The translations under genes and the position numbers were made by a program. Below the pieces are notes generated by a model. It was not told where the DNA came from. It was given only the letters and a program-made list of their open reading frames with translations, and made no database searches. Positions 1 to 8,269 of a stretch of 41,661 nucleotides of DNA are shown here, piece by piece (positions within the stretch are counted from its first letter, which is position 1; each line of letters starts with the position of its first letter). This DNA comes from an uncultured Clostridia bacterium (GTDB taxonomy: Bacteria; Bacillota; Clostridia; Oscillospirales; Acutalibacteraceae). The stretch is from assembly GCA_946500295.1 (NCBI GenBank), contig CAMMVF010000022.1:1-41661 (forward strand), read 5' to 3'.

Positions 1-21
1 TATCAGTTCATTATAAAAATC

Positions 22-138
22 TTAGATTTTTGTCTTGACAACTGAGCCACTATATAATGCTACTAAAACAGTTGTTACAAGCAATGCTGCTGCAACTACC
101 GAAGAGACTATAATAATTACTGATTTTTTATTTTTCAT
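22..138 (-). CDS. small single-pass membrane peptide (38 aa)
   Basis: A 38-codon frame starts with ATG behind a clear AAGGAG Shine-Dalgarno (spacing about 6). The product is Met, a short Lys/Asn-rich basic segment, then a long hydrophobic run (about residues 7-28) and a short polar tail ending SVVKTKI. That is the pattern of a one-pass membrane peptide or an uncleaved signal anchor. It lies about 40 bp downstream of the lipoprotein gene on the same strand, so the two are probably co-transcribed. No family is recognised. The good ribosome site and hydrophobic pattern support a real gene; its small size keeps confidence moderate. Confidence 0.5.
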   Translation of the reverse strand: MKNKKSVIIIVSSVVAAALLVTTVLVALYSGSVVKTKI

Positions 139-177
139 AATAAACTCCTTATGCGTTTATATTCTTTGATGTGTTTG

Positions 178-1062
178 TCAGGACAATTTTTTATCAAGAT
201 AACTAACAGCGTCTTGATAACTCATAGCTTCATTTCTATCAGCAAGCTGATAATCTGTATCAAAAATAACAAAGCTATGGTCGTTATACATTAGTATATG
301 TGACATTGAATCTAAAAGATTATACTTATAAATTTCACTGTTTTCATAACCCACATCTTCGCCTTCAACAATTCCTGACTTCTCGTCAGGTCTTTCGTAA
401 ACATCGGGCATATCAGAATATGTTTGTTCGCATATTAATTTTGGGTTGAGATTTTCACCGTCCCAATCCATACGGTAAATATTATTAGTTCTTGTAAAGC
501 TAACTCCACGATAATCTAACCAATACAAATCTTTAGAATCATTAACCTGAAAAAATAAGTATTGATGATAAAACTGAGAAGCGTAATCAAGATGAGAAAC
601 ATCATCACTATCGGTATATGCCAATTTACACTCACCGTCTTTATAAGTGTAAATTTCACATCTGATATAATATCCAAAACTTGTCGGATCATCTGCATCC
701 ATAAATGCAATAATCATTTCAGGAGTTTCATTACCCAAAACATCAGCAAAAACAACAGGTTTGCTTTCACTATCATCAATTTGCCAGTCGTATGCCTTTA
801 TTTCGGCTGAACGATCCTTTAATTTTTCTTTATATGCCTGATAAGCTTCGTGATAATCAGGCTTAGGGGCTTGAGTAGTTTTCGCAACCGTTGGTTTGGT
901 TTCTGCCTGTGCGGTTTGCTGTATTGTGGTTTGTACTGTTGCTTGCTCTTGTGTAGTGTTTGATACTTCACCTTTTGCGTTACAACCGCTAAAAGCAACA
1001 CTTATCATCGGTACTAACATTGAAATCAGCAATATAAGACATTTTTGTTTTGCAGTTTTCAT
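178..1062 (-). CDS. secreted lipoprotein of unknown function
   Basis: The 294-residue product starts with a Lys-rich n-region, a hydrophobic core and a lipobox ending FSGC (Cys at about residue 27), so it should be lipid-anchored outside the membrane. A Thr/Gln-rich low-complexity linker follows (about residues 35-68) with many TT, QT and KP steps, typical of a wall-spanning spacer. The rest (about 70-294) is a globular domain with many Asp/Tyr residues and segments such as VFADVLGNETPEMIIAF, which resembles repeat-containing extracellular domains of Clostridia. I do not recognise a named family. The ATG has an AAGGAAATG-type ribosome site just upstream. It is followed by the small membrane peptide. 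Confidence 0.8.
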   Translation of the reverse strand: MKTAKQKCLILLISMLVPMISVAFSGCNAKGEVSNTTQEQATVQTTIQQTAQAETKPTVAKTTQAPKPDYHEAYQAYKEKLKDRSAEIKAYDWQIDDSESKPVVFADVLGNETPEMIIAFMDADDPTSFGYYIRCEIYTYKDGECKLAYTDSDDVSHLDYASQFYHQYLFFQVNDSKDLYWLDYRGVSFTRTNNIYRMDWDGENLNPKLICEQTYSDMPDVYERPDEKSGIVEGEDVGYENSEIYKYNLLDSMSHILMYNDHSFVIFDTDYQLADRNEAMSYQDAVSYLDKKLS

Positions 1063-1626
1063 AAAATTTCATTTCCTTTTCTTAATATATTTTTAGGCGA
1101 TAAAGGTCGTATGTTGTAAACTCTATATATTAGACTCTTGAAATGTCGAAAAGGTTCATTTTTTCGACAACTTTTTTAAATGAAAATTAGTTTTGTATCA
1201 ATGCACAAATATAATCACTTTTATTTGGAAGTTATCACCAATAAGAGATAACTAATAAAAAGTACGTAACAGAAGCTACGAACGAAAAACACATAGCTCC
1301 TTTGTTGCCAAACAAAAATATCAATAGTCACCTAAAGTGCATAAAAATAAGCCTACCTTTTTACCGAAATAAAAACACACTTAAGTGAACTTGAAATTAA
1401 ATTTTTGTTTGGTTTGTTTGGCAAAATTATTTTTTATTTTAGCATATAATATGTGAAAATTCAATATTTTTGTAAATTAACTTTCAAAAATTTATGAACT
1501 GACTAGTAAAATTTGAAGGTTAATTTCATTTTATGGGAACAACTTTTAGCTGTTCCTTTTTCTTAGCTGTGTAATGCTGAGGTATTGTTATCTGAATCGT
1601 TGTATCTACAACTACTCTCCTGCTAA
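1063..1626. other. gene-less AT-rich spacer with inverted repeats
   Basis: No convincing gene is visible in this AT-rich stretch. It holds a 9-bp perfect inverted repeat TGTCGAAAA / TTTTCGACA (1144-1152 and 1161-1169) upstream of the lipoprotein gene, which could be an operator or hairpin. A looser inverted pair GCCAAACAAAAAT (1307-1319) and ATTTTTGTTTGG (1401-1412) brackets about 90 bp. TATAAT occurs at 1445-1450 without a good -35. The leader-like hairpins at 1476-1561 are listed separately. Confidence 0.5.
1476..1561 (+). promoter_or_regulatory. possible leader: hairpin followed by an intrinsic terminator
   Basis: A first imperfect stem pairs 1476-1488 (ATTAACTTTCAAA) with 1512-1524. It is followed by a stem GGAACA (1536-1541) / TGTTCC (1551-1556) and a T-run at 1557-1561, the form of a rho-independent terminator on the + strand. 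No + strand gene is seen upstream to be terminated, while the truncated kinase-HAD gene starts 66 bp later. It could be an attenuator in that gene's leader, or the end of a small RNA. No known riboswitch class is recognised. Confidence 0.4.
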
Positions 1627-2610
1627 ATGACTTTGTTAAGTCTTTTACTTCAATACAAGACCATTATAGATTTCGACAAACAGCCGGAGCATATTCGTGA
1701 GCAAGACCGAAAAGCAGTAGCCAATATTATGCTTTCTAAAAAAGACTTTATAATGGACGGGCACTATGCTTTTGGAGACACCATAGCTTTCACCGAAGAA
1801 GAAGGCAATATGTATGATGTCTACTTGTACTTATATATAGAGCCGGCGGTATTAAGAAATCGAATCAAAAACTCTCCCAAAAATCAAAAGTACGCCCACT
1901 ATGATGTTGAGAAATGGCAAAGCCGTGAGATTGATGGCTTGCGTGAGTATTGTCATAAGCACAATAAAGATTTTTATGTTGTGGACAATCCGCCCACTAA
2001 TACTTTTGAAGATGTGTCACAGGTTATTGAATTTATTAAAGCCATTAAAGATGGGTACAGTTGCGCAGAATACGCAAAGAAATGTGCAGATAAAATTATC
2101 GAACACACACCTGTCGGTATTGTCTATCTTTTGGACGGCGATAAAACCATTACCGTTGAAGATACAAGTAGCAAGATTCTTGGCTATTCAACACATTTAT
2201 ATGACGGAAATTTTTACACGGGTTATCAGGCGTGGAAGCAGCGCAAGGAATTTGATGATTATATATGCCCTGACTTAAAGAATACGGCAATTGAGTATAA
2301 TCGACAGATATTAAATCATATCCACAATCCTGCATACATACTGACTTCCGGCAATGAGACCATCTGGAAATACATCTCGCATATATTGGATATTCCGTGC
2401 TTTGACGGAGCAGAAATGTCTGCTGAAACCAAATTGTATATCACTAAGCATCTGCAGGAAGCAGGATATACTGTTATTGCATATGGGGATGGAATGAATG
2501 ATTACTATATGCTCAAGCAGGCAGATAAAGGTTTTTTGAAAACAACGCCGAACGGCGAGGTTAGCCGTTCGCTAAAAGGAATGGATTTGGAGGGATTGAT
2601 ATTTGTTTGA
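1627..2610 (+). pseudogene. N-truncated nucleotide-kinase-like / HAD phosphatase fusion
   Basis: The frame opens immediately after an in-frame stop (TAA at 1624-1626) and there is no ribosome site before the ATG, so the start is not convincing. Residues 1-150 resemble the later part of a P-loop nucleotide kinase (FIMDGHYAFG near 41-50, and an Arg/Lys-rich lid-like stretch near 76-86), but the N-terminal Walker A loop is missing. Residues 160-327 look like a HAD phosphatase: LLDGDKTIT carries the motif I Asp pair (D170, D172), LTSGN is motif II (T240), a Lys near 269 fits motif III, and YGDGMND is motif IV (D288, D292). The gene overlaps the following phosphoribosyltransferase by 8 bp. The set suggests nucleotide or nucleotide-like metabolite processing (inference). 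The HAD half may still function; the kinase half probably does not. Confidence 0.6.
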
Positions 2611-3103
2611 GCTTGAGCATACAGAACAGGTGAAGCGATTAATCGAGATTACAAAGTCGAACTCAGGCATTTCAGGTCCTGAACTTGCAAAAGCACATAT
2701 CGAGCTTGGCAGGCTGCTTTCCGCTTATCTTCCTGTTGAACCTATGGATACTACGGTAATAGCTATGATGCGTGGCGGTATATTCTTTGCACAGGGAATT
2801 TACTTTGGTCTTGGATGTAAGTTTCAGCTTTTTGATCCTAAAAAGGATCAATATATCCGACCTCAAACAAAGTATGTCATTGTTGCGGATTCTGTCATCA
2901 ACACAGGTTCAACAATCAAACCTATCCTTGAACCCGATACACTTATAGCTTCTTGTGTGATTAATGAAAAAGTTGTGCTGTTTTTCCAAGATCAGCTATA
3001 TACCGTAAGAGTATCTAAAAACTCCTATGTCGGCAGCAACATAAAGAAACAAGAAGGTGGCAAGGGACCGGATACGACAATGCGGTTGTTTAACCTAATC
3101 TAA
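2603..3103 (+). CDS. phosphoribosyltransferase-like protein
   Basis: The 166-residue product has a type I phosphoribosyltransferase layout: a flexible-loop MMRGG near 55-59 and a PRPP-binding loop VIVADSVINTGSTI (about 92-105) matching the hydrophobic-acidic-TGxT pattern. Such enzymes transfer ribose-5-phosphate between PRPP and a base. The base is not predictable here; uracil or another pyrimidine is a guess from overall resemblance. The start is TTG: a GGAGGG sequence at 2589-2594 lies 8 bases before it, and TTGTTTGA overlaps the stop of the kinase-HAD gene, so translation is probably coupled. The motif has one Asp where many members have two acidic residues. Confidence 0.75.
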   Translation: MFELEHTEQVKRLIEITKSNSGISGPELAKAHIELGRLLSAYLPVEPMDTTVIAMMRGGIFFAQGIYFGLGCKFQLFDPKKDQYIRPQTKYVIVADSVINTGSTIKPILEPDTLIASCVINEKVVLFFQDQLYTVRVSKNSYVGSNIKKQEGGKGPDTTMRLFNLI

Positions 3104-3121
3104 GAAACATATCCTTGAAAC

Positions 3122-3163
3122 AAAAAGGCTGATGCAGTCTGTATTGGATTACATCAGCTTTTT
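3122..3163 (+). terminator. intrinsic terminator after the phosphoribosyltransferase gene
   Basis: AAAAAGGCTGATG pairs with CATCAGCTTTTT across a 17-base loop (one bulged G), and the T-run forms the 3' arm. It lies 19 bp after the stop codon. Confidence 0.75.
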
Positions 3164-3228
3164 GATTTTGGAAGAAATAAGTGTATAATTGTTGCAAGAA
3201 TCTTTTTTAGATAGCTTTGATTGAAACC

Positions 3229-3471
3229 TTATCCTTTGTCTTTGAGTTTAATCGAAACATCTTTTCCAAGCGCATCAAATACTCTGATTAAAGTATCAAT
3301 CGAGATATTATGACGACCACTTTCTATACGACAGATATTTGATCGATGCATACCGGTGAGTTTAGCTAGTTCCATTTGAGAAAGTCCTTTTTCGAGCTTT
3401 ACCTGAACCATTTTAGATATTATCGCCTGACGCTTTTTAACAATATCATCGCTTGTTTTGATATAAACCAC
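3229..3471 (-). CDS. XRE/HTH_3-family transcriptional regulator
   Basis: The 80-residue protein is a short DNA-binding repressor. About residues 22-76 form a lambda-repressor-like helix-turn-helix with the signature LSQMELAKLTGMHRSNICRIESG. This size and layout are common among HigA-like antitoxins and plasmid/phage regulators, but no toxin gene is adjacent. The most upstream in-frame start is GTG; the GAGG before it is too close for an ideal ribosome site, so an internal start is possible. A 22-bp perfect palindrome lies 10 bp upstream and is the likely autoregulatory operator. Confidence 0.8.
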   Translation of the reverse strand: MVYIKTSDDIVKKRQAIISKMVQVKLEKGLSQMELAKLTGMHRSNICRIESGRHNISIDTLIRVFDALGKDVSIKLKDKG

Positions 3472-3480
3472 CTCGAAAAT

Positions 3481-3502
3481 TTGTTATCATATATGATAAC
3501 AA
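3481..3502. promoter_or_regulatory. 22-bp perfect palindrome, probable operator of the XRE regulator
   Basis: The sequence is self-complementary over 22 bp with half-site TTGTTATCATA. Its place just before the regulator's start codon is typical of an autoregulated XRE repressor. A near copy (18 of 20 bp) lies at 35116-35135. Confidence 0.7.
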
Positions 3503-3564
3503 AAGCTAAGAGATAAAAAGAGTGTAAACAGGAATGAATGGTAAACCTTAGAACTTCCACAATA

Positions 3565-4866
3565 TTAAAACAACGACTTATCAAGAAGAAAATCAATGAT
3601 ACCAATATTGAGGAACCCGTTATCATCATACCATCTTTTGCGGATATCTTGTCGGACTATTATCTTTGGGAATGAATCTCCAGTTAGGGAAAGGGGTTTA
3701 GATTCAGTGATGATTTTATCCTCGGTTTCCATAGCGTAGGCGGATTGAATATATATTTTCTTGCCGCCCTTTGTAGCTATAAAATCTATTTCTCTTGCTA
3801 CATTTTGACGATTACCGGATTTGTTTTTCTCCGTAGAATACACGATACCGATATCAATGTAACAACGGCGAATAGTCAATTCGTTATAGACGATGTTTTC
3901 CATTATGTGCGTCATTTCGTTTTGTCGGAAGCCGATACGGGCGTTTCGCAAGCCTACATCCTCACAGTAATACTTGTTTGGGTAGTCAAAATATGACCTT
4001 CCTTTTACATCATATCGCTTGCACTCGTTGAATAAGAAAGCATCCTCTAAGTGATTGATATATGAACTGACTGTATTGGTGGAAACGACACTTTCTCCGC
4101 TTCGCTTCTGAACAGAATTCATTGAGTTAGCAATCTTGGAGGGATTAGTAAGAGAGCCGACAGACGAGCAGAGCAAATCTAAAATGCCTGATAATACATC
4201 TTCTCTTTTGATCTTTTTTCTATCAACAATATCTTTGATATATACCTCTGAAAAAAGCGATTGCAGATAGCTCATTTTTGCTTCGTCGTCAGGACGCGAG
4301 AGTATAAGAGGCATTCCTCCGTAGAGAGCATAATCAAAGAAAGCGTCGGTTTTGTCACCGCCTGCTGCCGAATAATATTCTGCAAATGATAACGGGTGTA
4401 CTCTTATTTCATCGCTTCGACCTCTAAATTCTGAGAGAATATCGCTTGACAGCATCTTTGAGTTACTGCCTGTAACATACACATCTAAGTTTGAAAGTTC
4501 CTTAAGGTCGTTAAGAGCGTCGTAAAAACGTATCTTCGCTCCATCGGGATTGTACGGATTTGGAACTTCGTCGGACATCTGAATCTCGTCCACAAAGAGA
4601 TAGTATTGTTCGCTTTTGCCCTCGGCAATGCTCCTTACATATGAAGCAAGCTCCAGCGGGTTACGATAACGAATATCTCTTGCAAGGTCGAGTTCGACAG
4701 TAATGATCTGTTCTGGCTTTACACCTTGCTCGTACAGATAATTCCTATAAATTGTACGAAGGAGATAGGACTTACCGCAACGGCGAATACCCGTTATGAC
4801 TTTGACCTGACCATCCCAAGCAAACGATTTTAGCTGAGATAAATATGAATCACGTTTTATTTCCAT
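3565..4866 (-). CDS. AAA_14 / DUF4143 family ATPase
   Basis: About 433 residues. The N-terminal half is a P-loop ATPase with Walker A GIRRCGKS (about 26-33), Walker B YLFVDEIQ (about 88-95) and a sensor-like VYVTGSNS. The C-terminal half fits DUF4143, a winged-helix plus nuclease-fold-like domain (segment AREIDFIATKGGKKIYIQSAY). Proteins of this family are widespread in Clostridia and Bacteroidetes and their cellular role is unsettled. I place the start at the ATG for MEIKRD because AGGAG lies 9 bases before it; TTG codons just upstream are less likely. It sits behind a consensus promoter embedded in repeats, next to the nuclease-translocase genes. Confidence 0.8.
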   Translation of the reverse strand: MEIKRDSYLSQLKSFAWDGQVKVITGIRRCGKSYLLRTIYRNYLYEQGVKPEQIITVELDLARDIRYRNPLELASYVRSIAEGKSEQYYLFVDEIQMSDEVPNPYNPDGAKIRFYDALNDLKELSNLDVYVTGSNSKMLSSDILSEFRGRSDEIRVHPLSFAEYYSAAGGDKTDAFFDYALYGGMPLILSRPDDEAKMSYLQSLFSEVYIKDIVDRKKIKREDVLSGILDLLCSSVGSLTNPSKIANSMNSVQKRSGESVVSTNTVSSYINHLEDAFLFNECKRYDVKGRSYFDYPNKYYCEDVGLRNARIGFRQNEMTHIMENIVYNELTIRRCYIDIGIVYSTEKNKSGNRQNVAREIDFIATKGGKKIYIQSAYAMETEDKIITESKPLSLTGDSFPKIIVRQDIRKRWYDDNGFLNIGIIDFLLDKSLF

Positions 4867-4880
4867 TAACAACAACTCCT

Positions 4881-4997
4881 ATTGAGAACTTCACTTGCAT
4901 ATTATTCAACTTCTCAATTAAATTATACGTGATGAGAATCAAAAAGTCAATATTTTCATTGAGAATTTCACTTGTTTGTTATTGAAGTTTTCAATGA
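4881..4997. repeat. two 40-bp imperfect repeats, each also an inverted repeat, flanking a promoter
   Basis: Copies at 4881-4920 and 4958-4997 match at about 32 of 40 positions, in the same orientation. Each begins ATTGAGAA and ends TTCTCAAT or TTTTCAAT, so each is itself palindromic. A further TGAGAA half-site lies between them at 4933-4938. They bracket the -35 and -10 boxes of the ATPase gene, one just upstream and one just downstream. Confidence 0.75.
4922..4950 (-). promoter_or_regulatory. consensus sigma-A promoter of the ATPase gene
   Basis: On the minus strand TTGACT (4950-4945), a 17-bp spacer and TATAAT (4927-4922). The start codon at 4866 follows about 50 bp later. Confidence 0.8.
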
Positions 4998-5112
4998 ATA
5001 AATTAATCTACCACTCTCCTTACTAAATGAACGAAATTGAAAATAAAACGTGGTTTGAATAAATATTCTCCCATATGTGTAATTATATACTTGAAGCCCT
5101 TAATAAAGTAAA

Positions 5113-5802
5113 TTACTGCTCAATGATGGGAATCTCTTTATCTATAAAGGGAGTTTTATCCACTAATCTACAAGAGAAAGCCTTAAAATTGATTCCTTTG
5201 GTTTTTCCAACACAATAATAGCTGTAAAACTCAGATTTCTTATTTATCCGTATGACCTTTACATATGGGTTTAATGAGACGATAAAGTAATAAACAGAAT
5301 AACCCTTGTCCACCAAAGAGAAAAGCTGTCTATACTGGTTTAACGCTCTTTCGGAATATACCGTAGGAAAAATAGCTTCTTTATCAGTCGTGATTAAGCT
5401 CTTAATTTCGAGGATCGTCTGAGAATCTTTAATTATAAAATCAGCCTTATAATTTTCTAAGTGTTTTTCTTTTTGAATCGTCTTCCTTTTTCCAAGGAAG
5501 GAAAAGCGTCTTTTATTTATAGAATTCTCAATGGCTTTATTTGCAAGCGAGGAATTCAATAGGATAAAGCTTCTTTTGTATGGTAAAGCTAGTAAGGAAT
5601 ACTGAGTCCGTGTGTTTTTTGAGCTTGTTGGAATTAGTATTACCTTTTTGTTTTCTAAGGATAAAAAATTACTTAAGTGACAGGATGAAGGAACATAGCA
5701 GATATTATCCTGATTATTAATTGCAACCTCGCATAGAAATCTATTTTTTAGCTCACGCTTAAAGATTCCAGAAACGAATCTATCTTTGCCAAATGTGGGC
5801 AT
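5113..5802 (-). CDS. SfsA-like nuclease
   Basis: About 229 residues with the SfsA layout. The N-terminal half resembles the OB-fold part: FVSGIFKRELKNRFLCEV, a hydrophobic LIPTS strand, and LLNSSLANKAIE where SfsA has a VNTxLANxLV-type segment. The C-terminal half has a PD-(D/E)xK nuclease core: ADF (D124 counted from the upstream ATG), TILEIK (E135, K137), then FPTVYSERALNQYRQL, matching the FPDAxTxRGxKHL region of the family. SfsA proteins are DNA-binding nucleases of unclear role. The sequence is divergent from housekeeping SfsA. AAGGAG lies 9 bases before the second ATG, which I take as the start; the first ATG (5811) is too close. It lies 13 bp after the translocase stop, so the genes are likely coupled. 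Confidence 0.7.
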   Translation of the reverse strand: MPTFGKDRFVSGIFKRELKNRFLCEVAINNQDNICYVPSSCHLSNFLSLENKKVILIPTSSKNTRTQYSLLALPYKRSFILLNSSLANKAIENSINKRRFSFLGKRKTIQKEKHLENYKADFIIKDSQTILEIKSLITTDKEAIFPTVYSERALNQYRQLFSLVDKGYSVYYFIVSLNPYVKVIRINKKSEFYSYYCVGKTKGINFKAFSCRLVDKTPFIDKEIPIIEQ

Positions 5803-5815
5803 TTTTATCATCTCC

Positions 5816-8269
5816 TTACAGAGTGCTTAAAAACTCCTCGAGCTCATTTTCGGTAATATATAAGCCCTGTAAACGCTTTGTGTCTGTTTCAGTCACCATC
5901 AACATATCACCTTTTCCGAGAAGATTTTCAGCGCCGGACATATCAAGTATGGTTTGCGAATCTGTATGGGAAGGAAGCCTAAAGGATACTCTGAAGGGAA
6001 TAACCGCTTTCAAGGCACCAGTAACAATCTGTGCAGAAGGACGCTGAGTGGCAATAATAAAGTGAATGCCGAGGCTCCTTACTCTCTGGAGAAGCATTAA
6101 CAAGGTTTTTTCAAATTCCTTACGTGTTCCAAGCATTTCAGCGGCTTGTATCAAGTCCGAATATTCATCAATTATAACTACAAGACGCTTTAGCTTGTTA
6201 TCGGGATTCTTTGAATTATAAGATTCGATGTTTTTACTTTTACAGGAGCGCAGAGCTTTGGTTCGCACTTCCTTGTCTTTTTCATTAATCTGCGTTATTT
6301 TCTCTAATGCTTCCTCGGCATCAACCACTATATTTCCGCCATACAAATGTGGAATATCCTCAAAGAAAACAAAATCCGTCTGTTTTGGATCAATAATGAG
6401 AACCTCTAGCTCATCCTTACTGAATTGTTTTAGTAAGCTTACTAAAATACTTTGAAGAAATACGGTTTTGCCAGAGCCTGTGGTGCCTGCGATCAGCATA
6501 TGAGGCGCATCAGCTATATCAATTATCTCAAAGCTGCCATCAGGCGCTTGTCCAGCAATTACATTGAGATAACCACTAGTGCTTTTCAGTAGCTCTAAGT
6601 GCTCATTTAGGCTAATAATACTATTATTTGTTACAAAAGGAACATCTACTGAGATATATTTTGTTCCCTTAATGTGCTCAATTAGTATTTCTCCATTAGC
6701 TTCAAGCTGAATTCCGATATCCTCCTTAGCCTTCAGTAACGAACGGATAGTTTCTCCAGATTTTAATTCAATTTTAAACCGTGTAAAACGTGTTGCTTCT
6801 TGTACCTTATCAACAGCTACAGGAAAAGCGTGAATATTAAAATCCCTTAAAACCTTATTCATTCGAGCGCATTTTTCTTCAAGAATCCGATGATTGGCTT
6901 TTTTATCCAGCTCAGCTTGATTGCTCTCTTTTATATTGGATTCAGATGGGGATTGAGTTTTCTTTGCTTTTTTCTCAATTTCATCGGCTTCATCAGCTAT
7001 TGTGGAGTTATTTTCGTAATTTGCTTGATTTAGCTGAATTGTTGTTTGTGCTTCTTTTTCTTCAAGCATCGACAAGCTAAAGGATGAGTTTGATACAATT
7101 GCTTGAATTATCTGACTACCTAAGGTAGTTAAATAATAATTCTTACCCTTGTAGCAATCAGCACCTTTATATAATTGCTTGTAGGCGCTCAGCTCCTCGT
7201 TAAAATTCTCATAGTAAATATTCATATTTATACAAACAGAAAGCTTCCCTGCAAATAAATCATTTAATTGCACAACATACTCTCGTTTGATTTTTGGTGA
7301 AAAACTTGCTTGGAATAGAGCGTCATAAACCTGCTCTCGAAGAATTTCACGTCTGGATACGGTAGTGATTTTTTCTGTCTTACTGAACATTTCAAGTATT
7401 AATGCTTCAATAACAGAAGCTTGATTAACCGCATCGCCTTTAATTGTTTTGTGACCTTCATCGATCTCAAAGGCTTTATAGGTTTTAACCTCAATAATAT
7501 CAACAGTAACGTCAGACTGTGATTCATCCGAGAGATTTATTCCGATGAGATCAGGTAGGTGTCCGTCATCTCTTTCTGACAGCCATTCCTTAGCAAGCTG
7601 AGTATCTAGGCCTACCAATATGCTGTTTGGATTCTTTCCCTTATAGATAATAGCAGCTATTGCGCTTCCAAGGCTTCCTTTACCGTGATTTTGGTCAAAG
7701 ATTTTGTTGGTAGAATGAGAGATGATACTCAGCAAGCCTTCGTCATTGACCTCACGTGTAGCTTCGATAATTTCTTGATTTCCCTTTTCTTTTGGAAGAT
7801 AATTTCCTAAATTCTTTACAAGAGTATCATAACCACGAATGAATTTTAAGCTGTTGTTTGAATAAATACCAATCGATCTATAGCTATTCTCTTTATAATA
7901 TAGCTTTTCGCTAGCAGCTCGTAACGAAGCATCCCAGCTTTTTAGGCTTTGGTCAAGGATTACTAACCAATCCGCCTTATTCAATAAGCTGTCATAAGTC
8001 GATTTTTTTAAAGGTGTATGAAAATAGGTTCCTGTATGACTAAAGGAAGAAGGGTGTTCGTTAAGACGTTCAATTATTTTTGAATAGGTTGAGAACAAGC
8101 CTCCCTCGTTTGCAGGACTTATCTCGACCTTCTCGTCAATAGCGTCATAGGTGTATACCTTTGGAACGCATAATGGATGAATGTGCAATAGCTTATTATT
8201 CTGTCTGGTTTCGACCTTAACCTCATTTGGATCAAAAATAACATTGACCTTGAAAACAGGGTTATGCAC
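5816..8269 (-). CDS. FtsK/HerA-type DNA translocase with an internal PD-(D/E)xK-like domain, probably 5'-truncated
   Basis: An 817-residue frame. The C-terminal third (about 490-817) is an FtsK/SpoIIIE-type motor: PHMLIAGTTGSGKT is Walker A (595-602), LVVIIDEY is Walker B, followed by IIATQRPS and GKGDMLM, all FtsK hallmarks. There is no N-terminal membrane domain and no gamma domain. Residues about 170-290 contain HLPDLIGINL, then VDIIEVKTY (E260, K262) and Q283, which fits a PD-(D/E)xK nuclease core. A charged low-complexity linker (about 403-460) separates the parts. The start is GTG with no ribosome site, and the open frame ends at a recombinase fragment, so the real N-terminus is probably lost. 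DptH-like restriction translocases are one possible relation, unproven. The AT-rich codon use fits transferred DNA. Confidence 0.75.
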   Translation of the reverse strand: MHNPVFKVNVIFDPNEVKVETRQNNKLLHIHPLCVPKVYTYDAIDEKVEISPANEGGLFSTYSKIIERLNEHPSSFSHTGTYFHTPLKKSTYDSLLNKADWLVILDQSLKSWDASLRAASEKLYYKENSYRSIGIYSNNSLKFIRGYDTLVKNLGNYLPKEKGNQEIIEATREVNDEGLLSIISHSTNKIFDQNHGKGSLGSAIAAIIYKGKNPNSILVGLDTQLAKEWLSERDDGHLPDLIGINLSDESQSDVTVDIIEVKTYKAFEIDEGHKTIKGDAVNQASVIEALILEMFSKTEKITTVSRREILREQVYDALFQASFSPKIKREYVVQLNDLFAGKLSVCINMNIYYENFNEELSAYKQLYKGADCYKGKNYYLTTLGSQIIQAIVSNSSFSLSMLEEKEAQTTIQLNQANYENNSTIADEADEIEKKAKKTQSPSESNIKESNQAELDKKANHRILEEKCARMNKVLRDFNIHAFPVAVDKVQEATRFTRFKIELKSGETIRSLLKAKEDIGIQLEANGEILIEHIKGTKYISVDVPFVTNNSIISLNEHLELLKSTSGYLNVIAGQAPDGSFEIIDIADAPHMLIAGTTGSGKTVFLQSILVSLLKQFSKDELEVLIIDPKQTDFVFFEDIPHLYGGNIVVDAEEALEKITQINEKDKEVRTKALRSCKSKNIESYNSKNPDNKLKRLVVIIDEYSDLIQAAEMLGTRKEFEKTLLMLLQRVRSLGIHFIIATQRPSAQIVTGALKAVIPFRVSFRLPSHTDSQTILDMSGAENLLGKGDMLMVTETDTKRLQGLYITENELEEFLSTL

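Noticed and set aside
3229-3471. Antitoxin of a toxin-antitoxin pair
   Set aside because: The XRE protein resembles HigA-like antitoxins, but no RelE/HigB-like frame is adjacent on either side.
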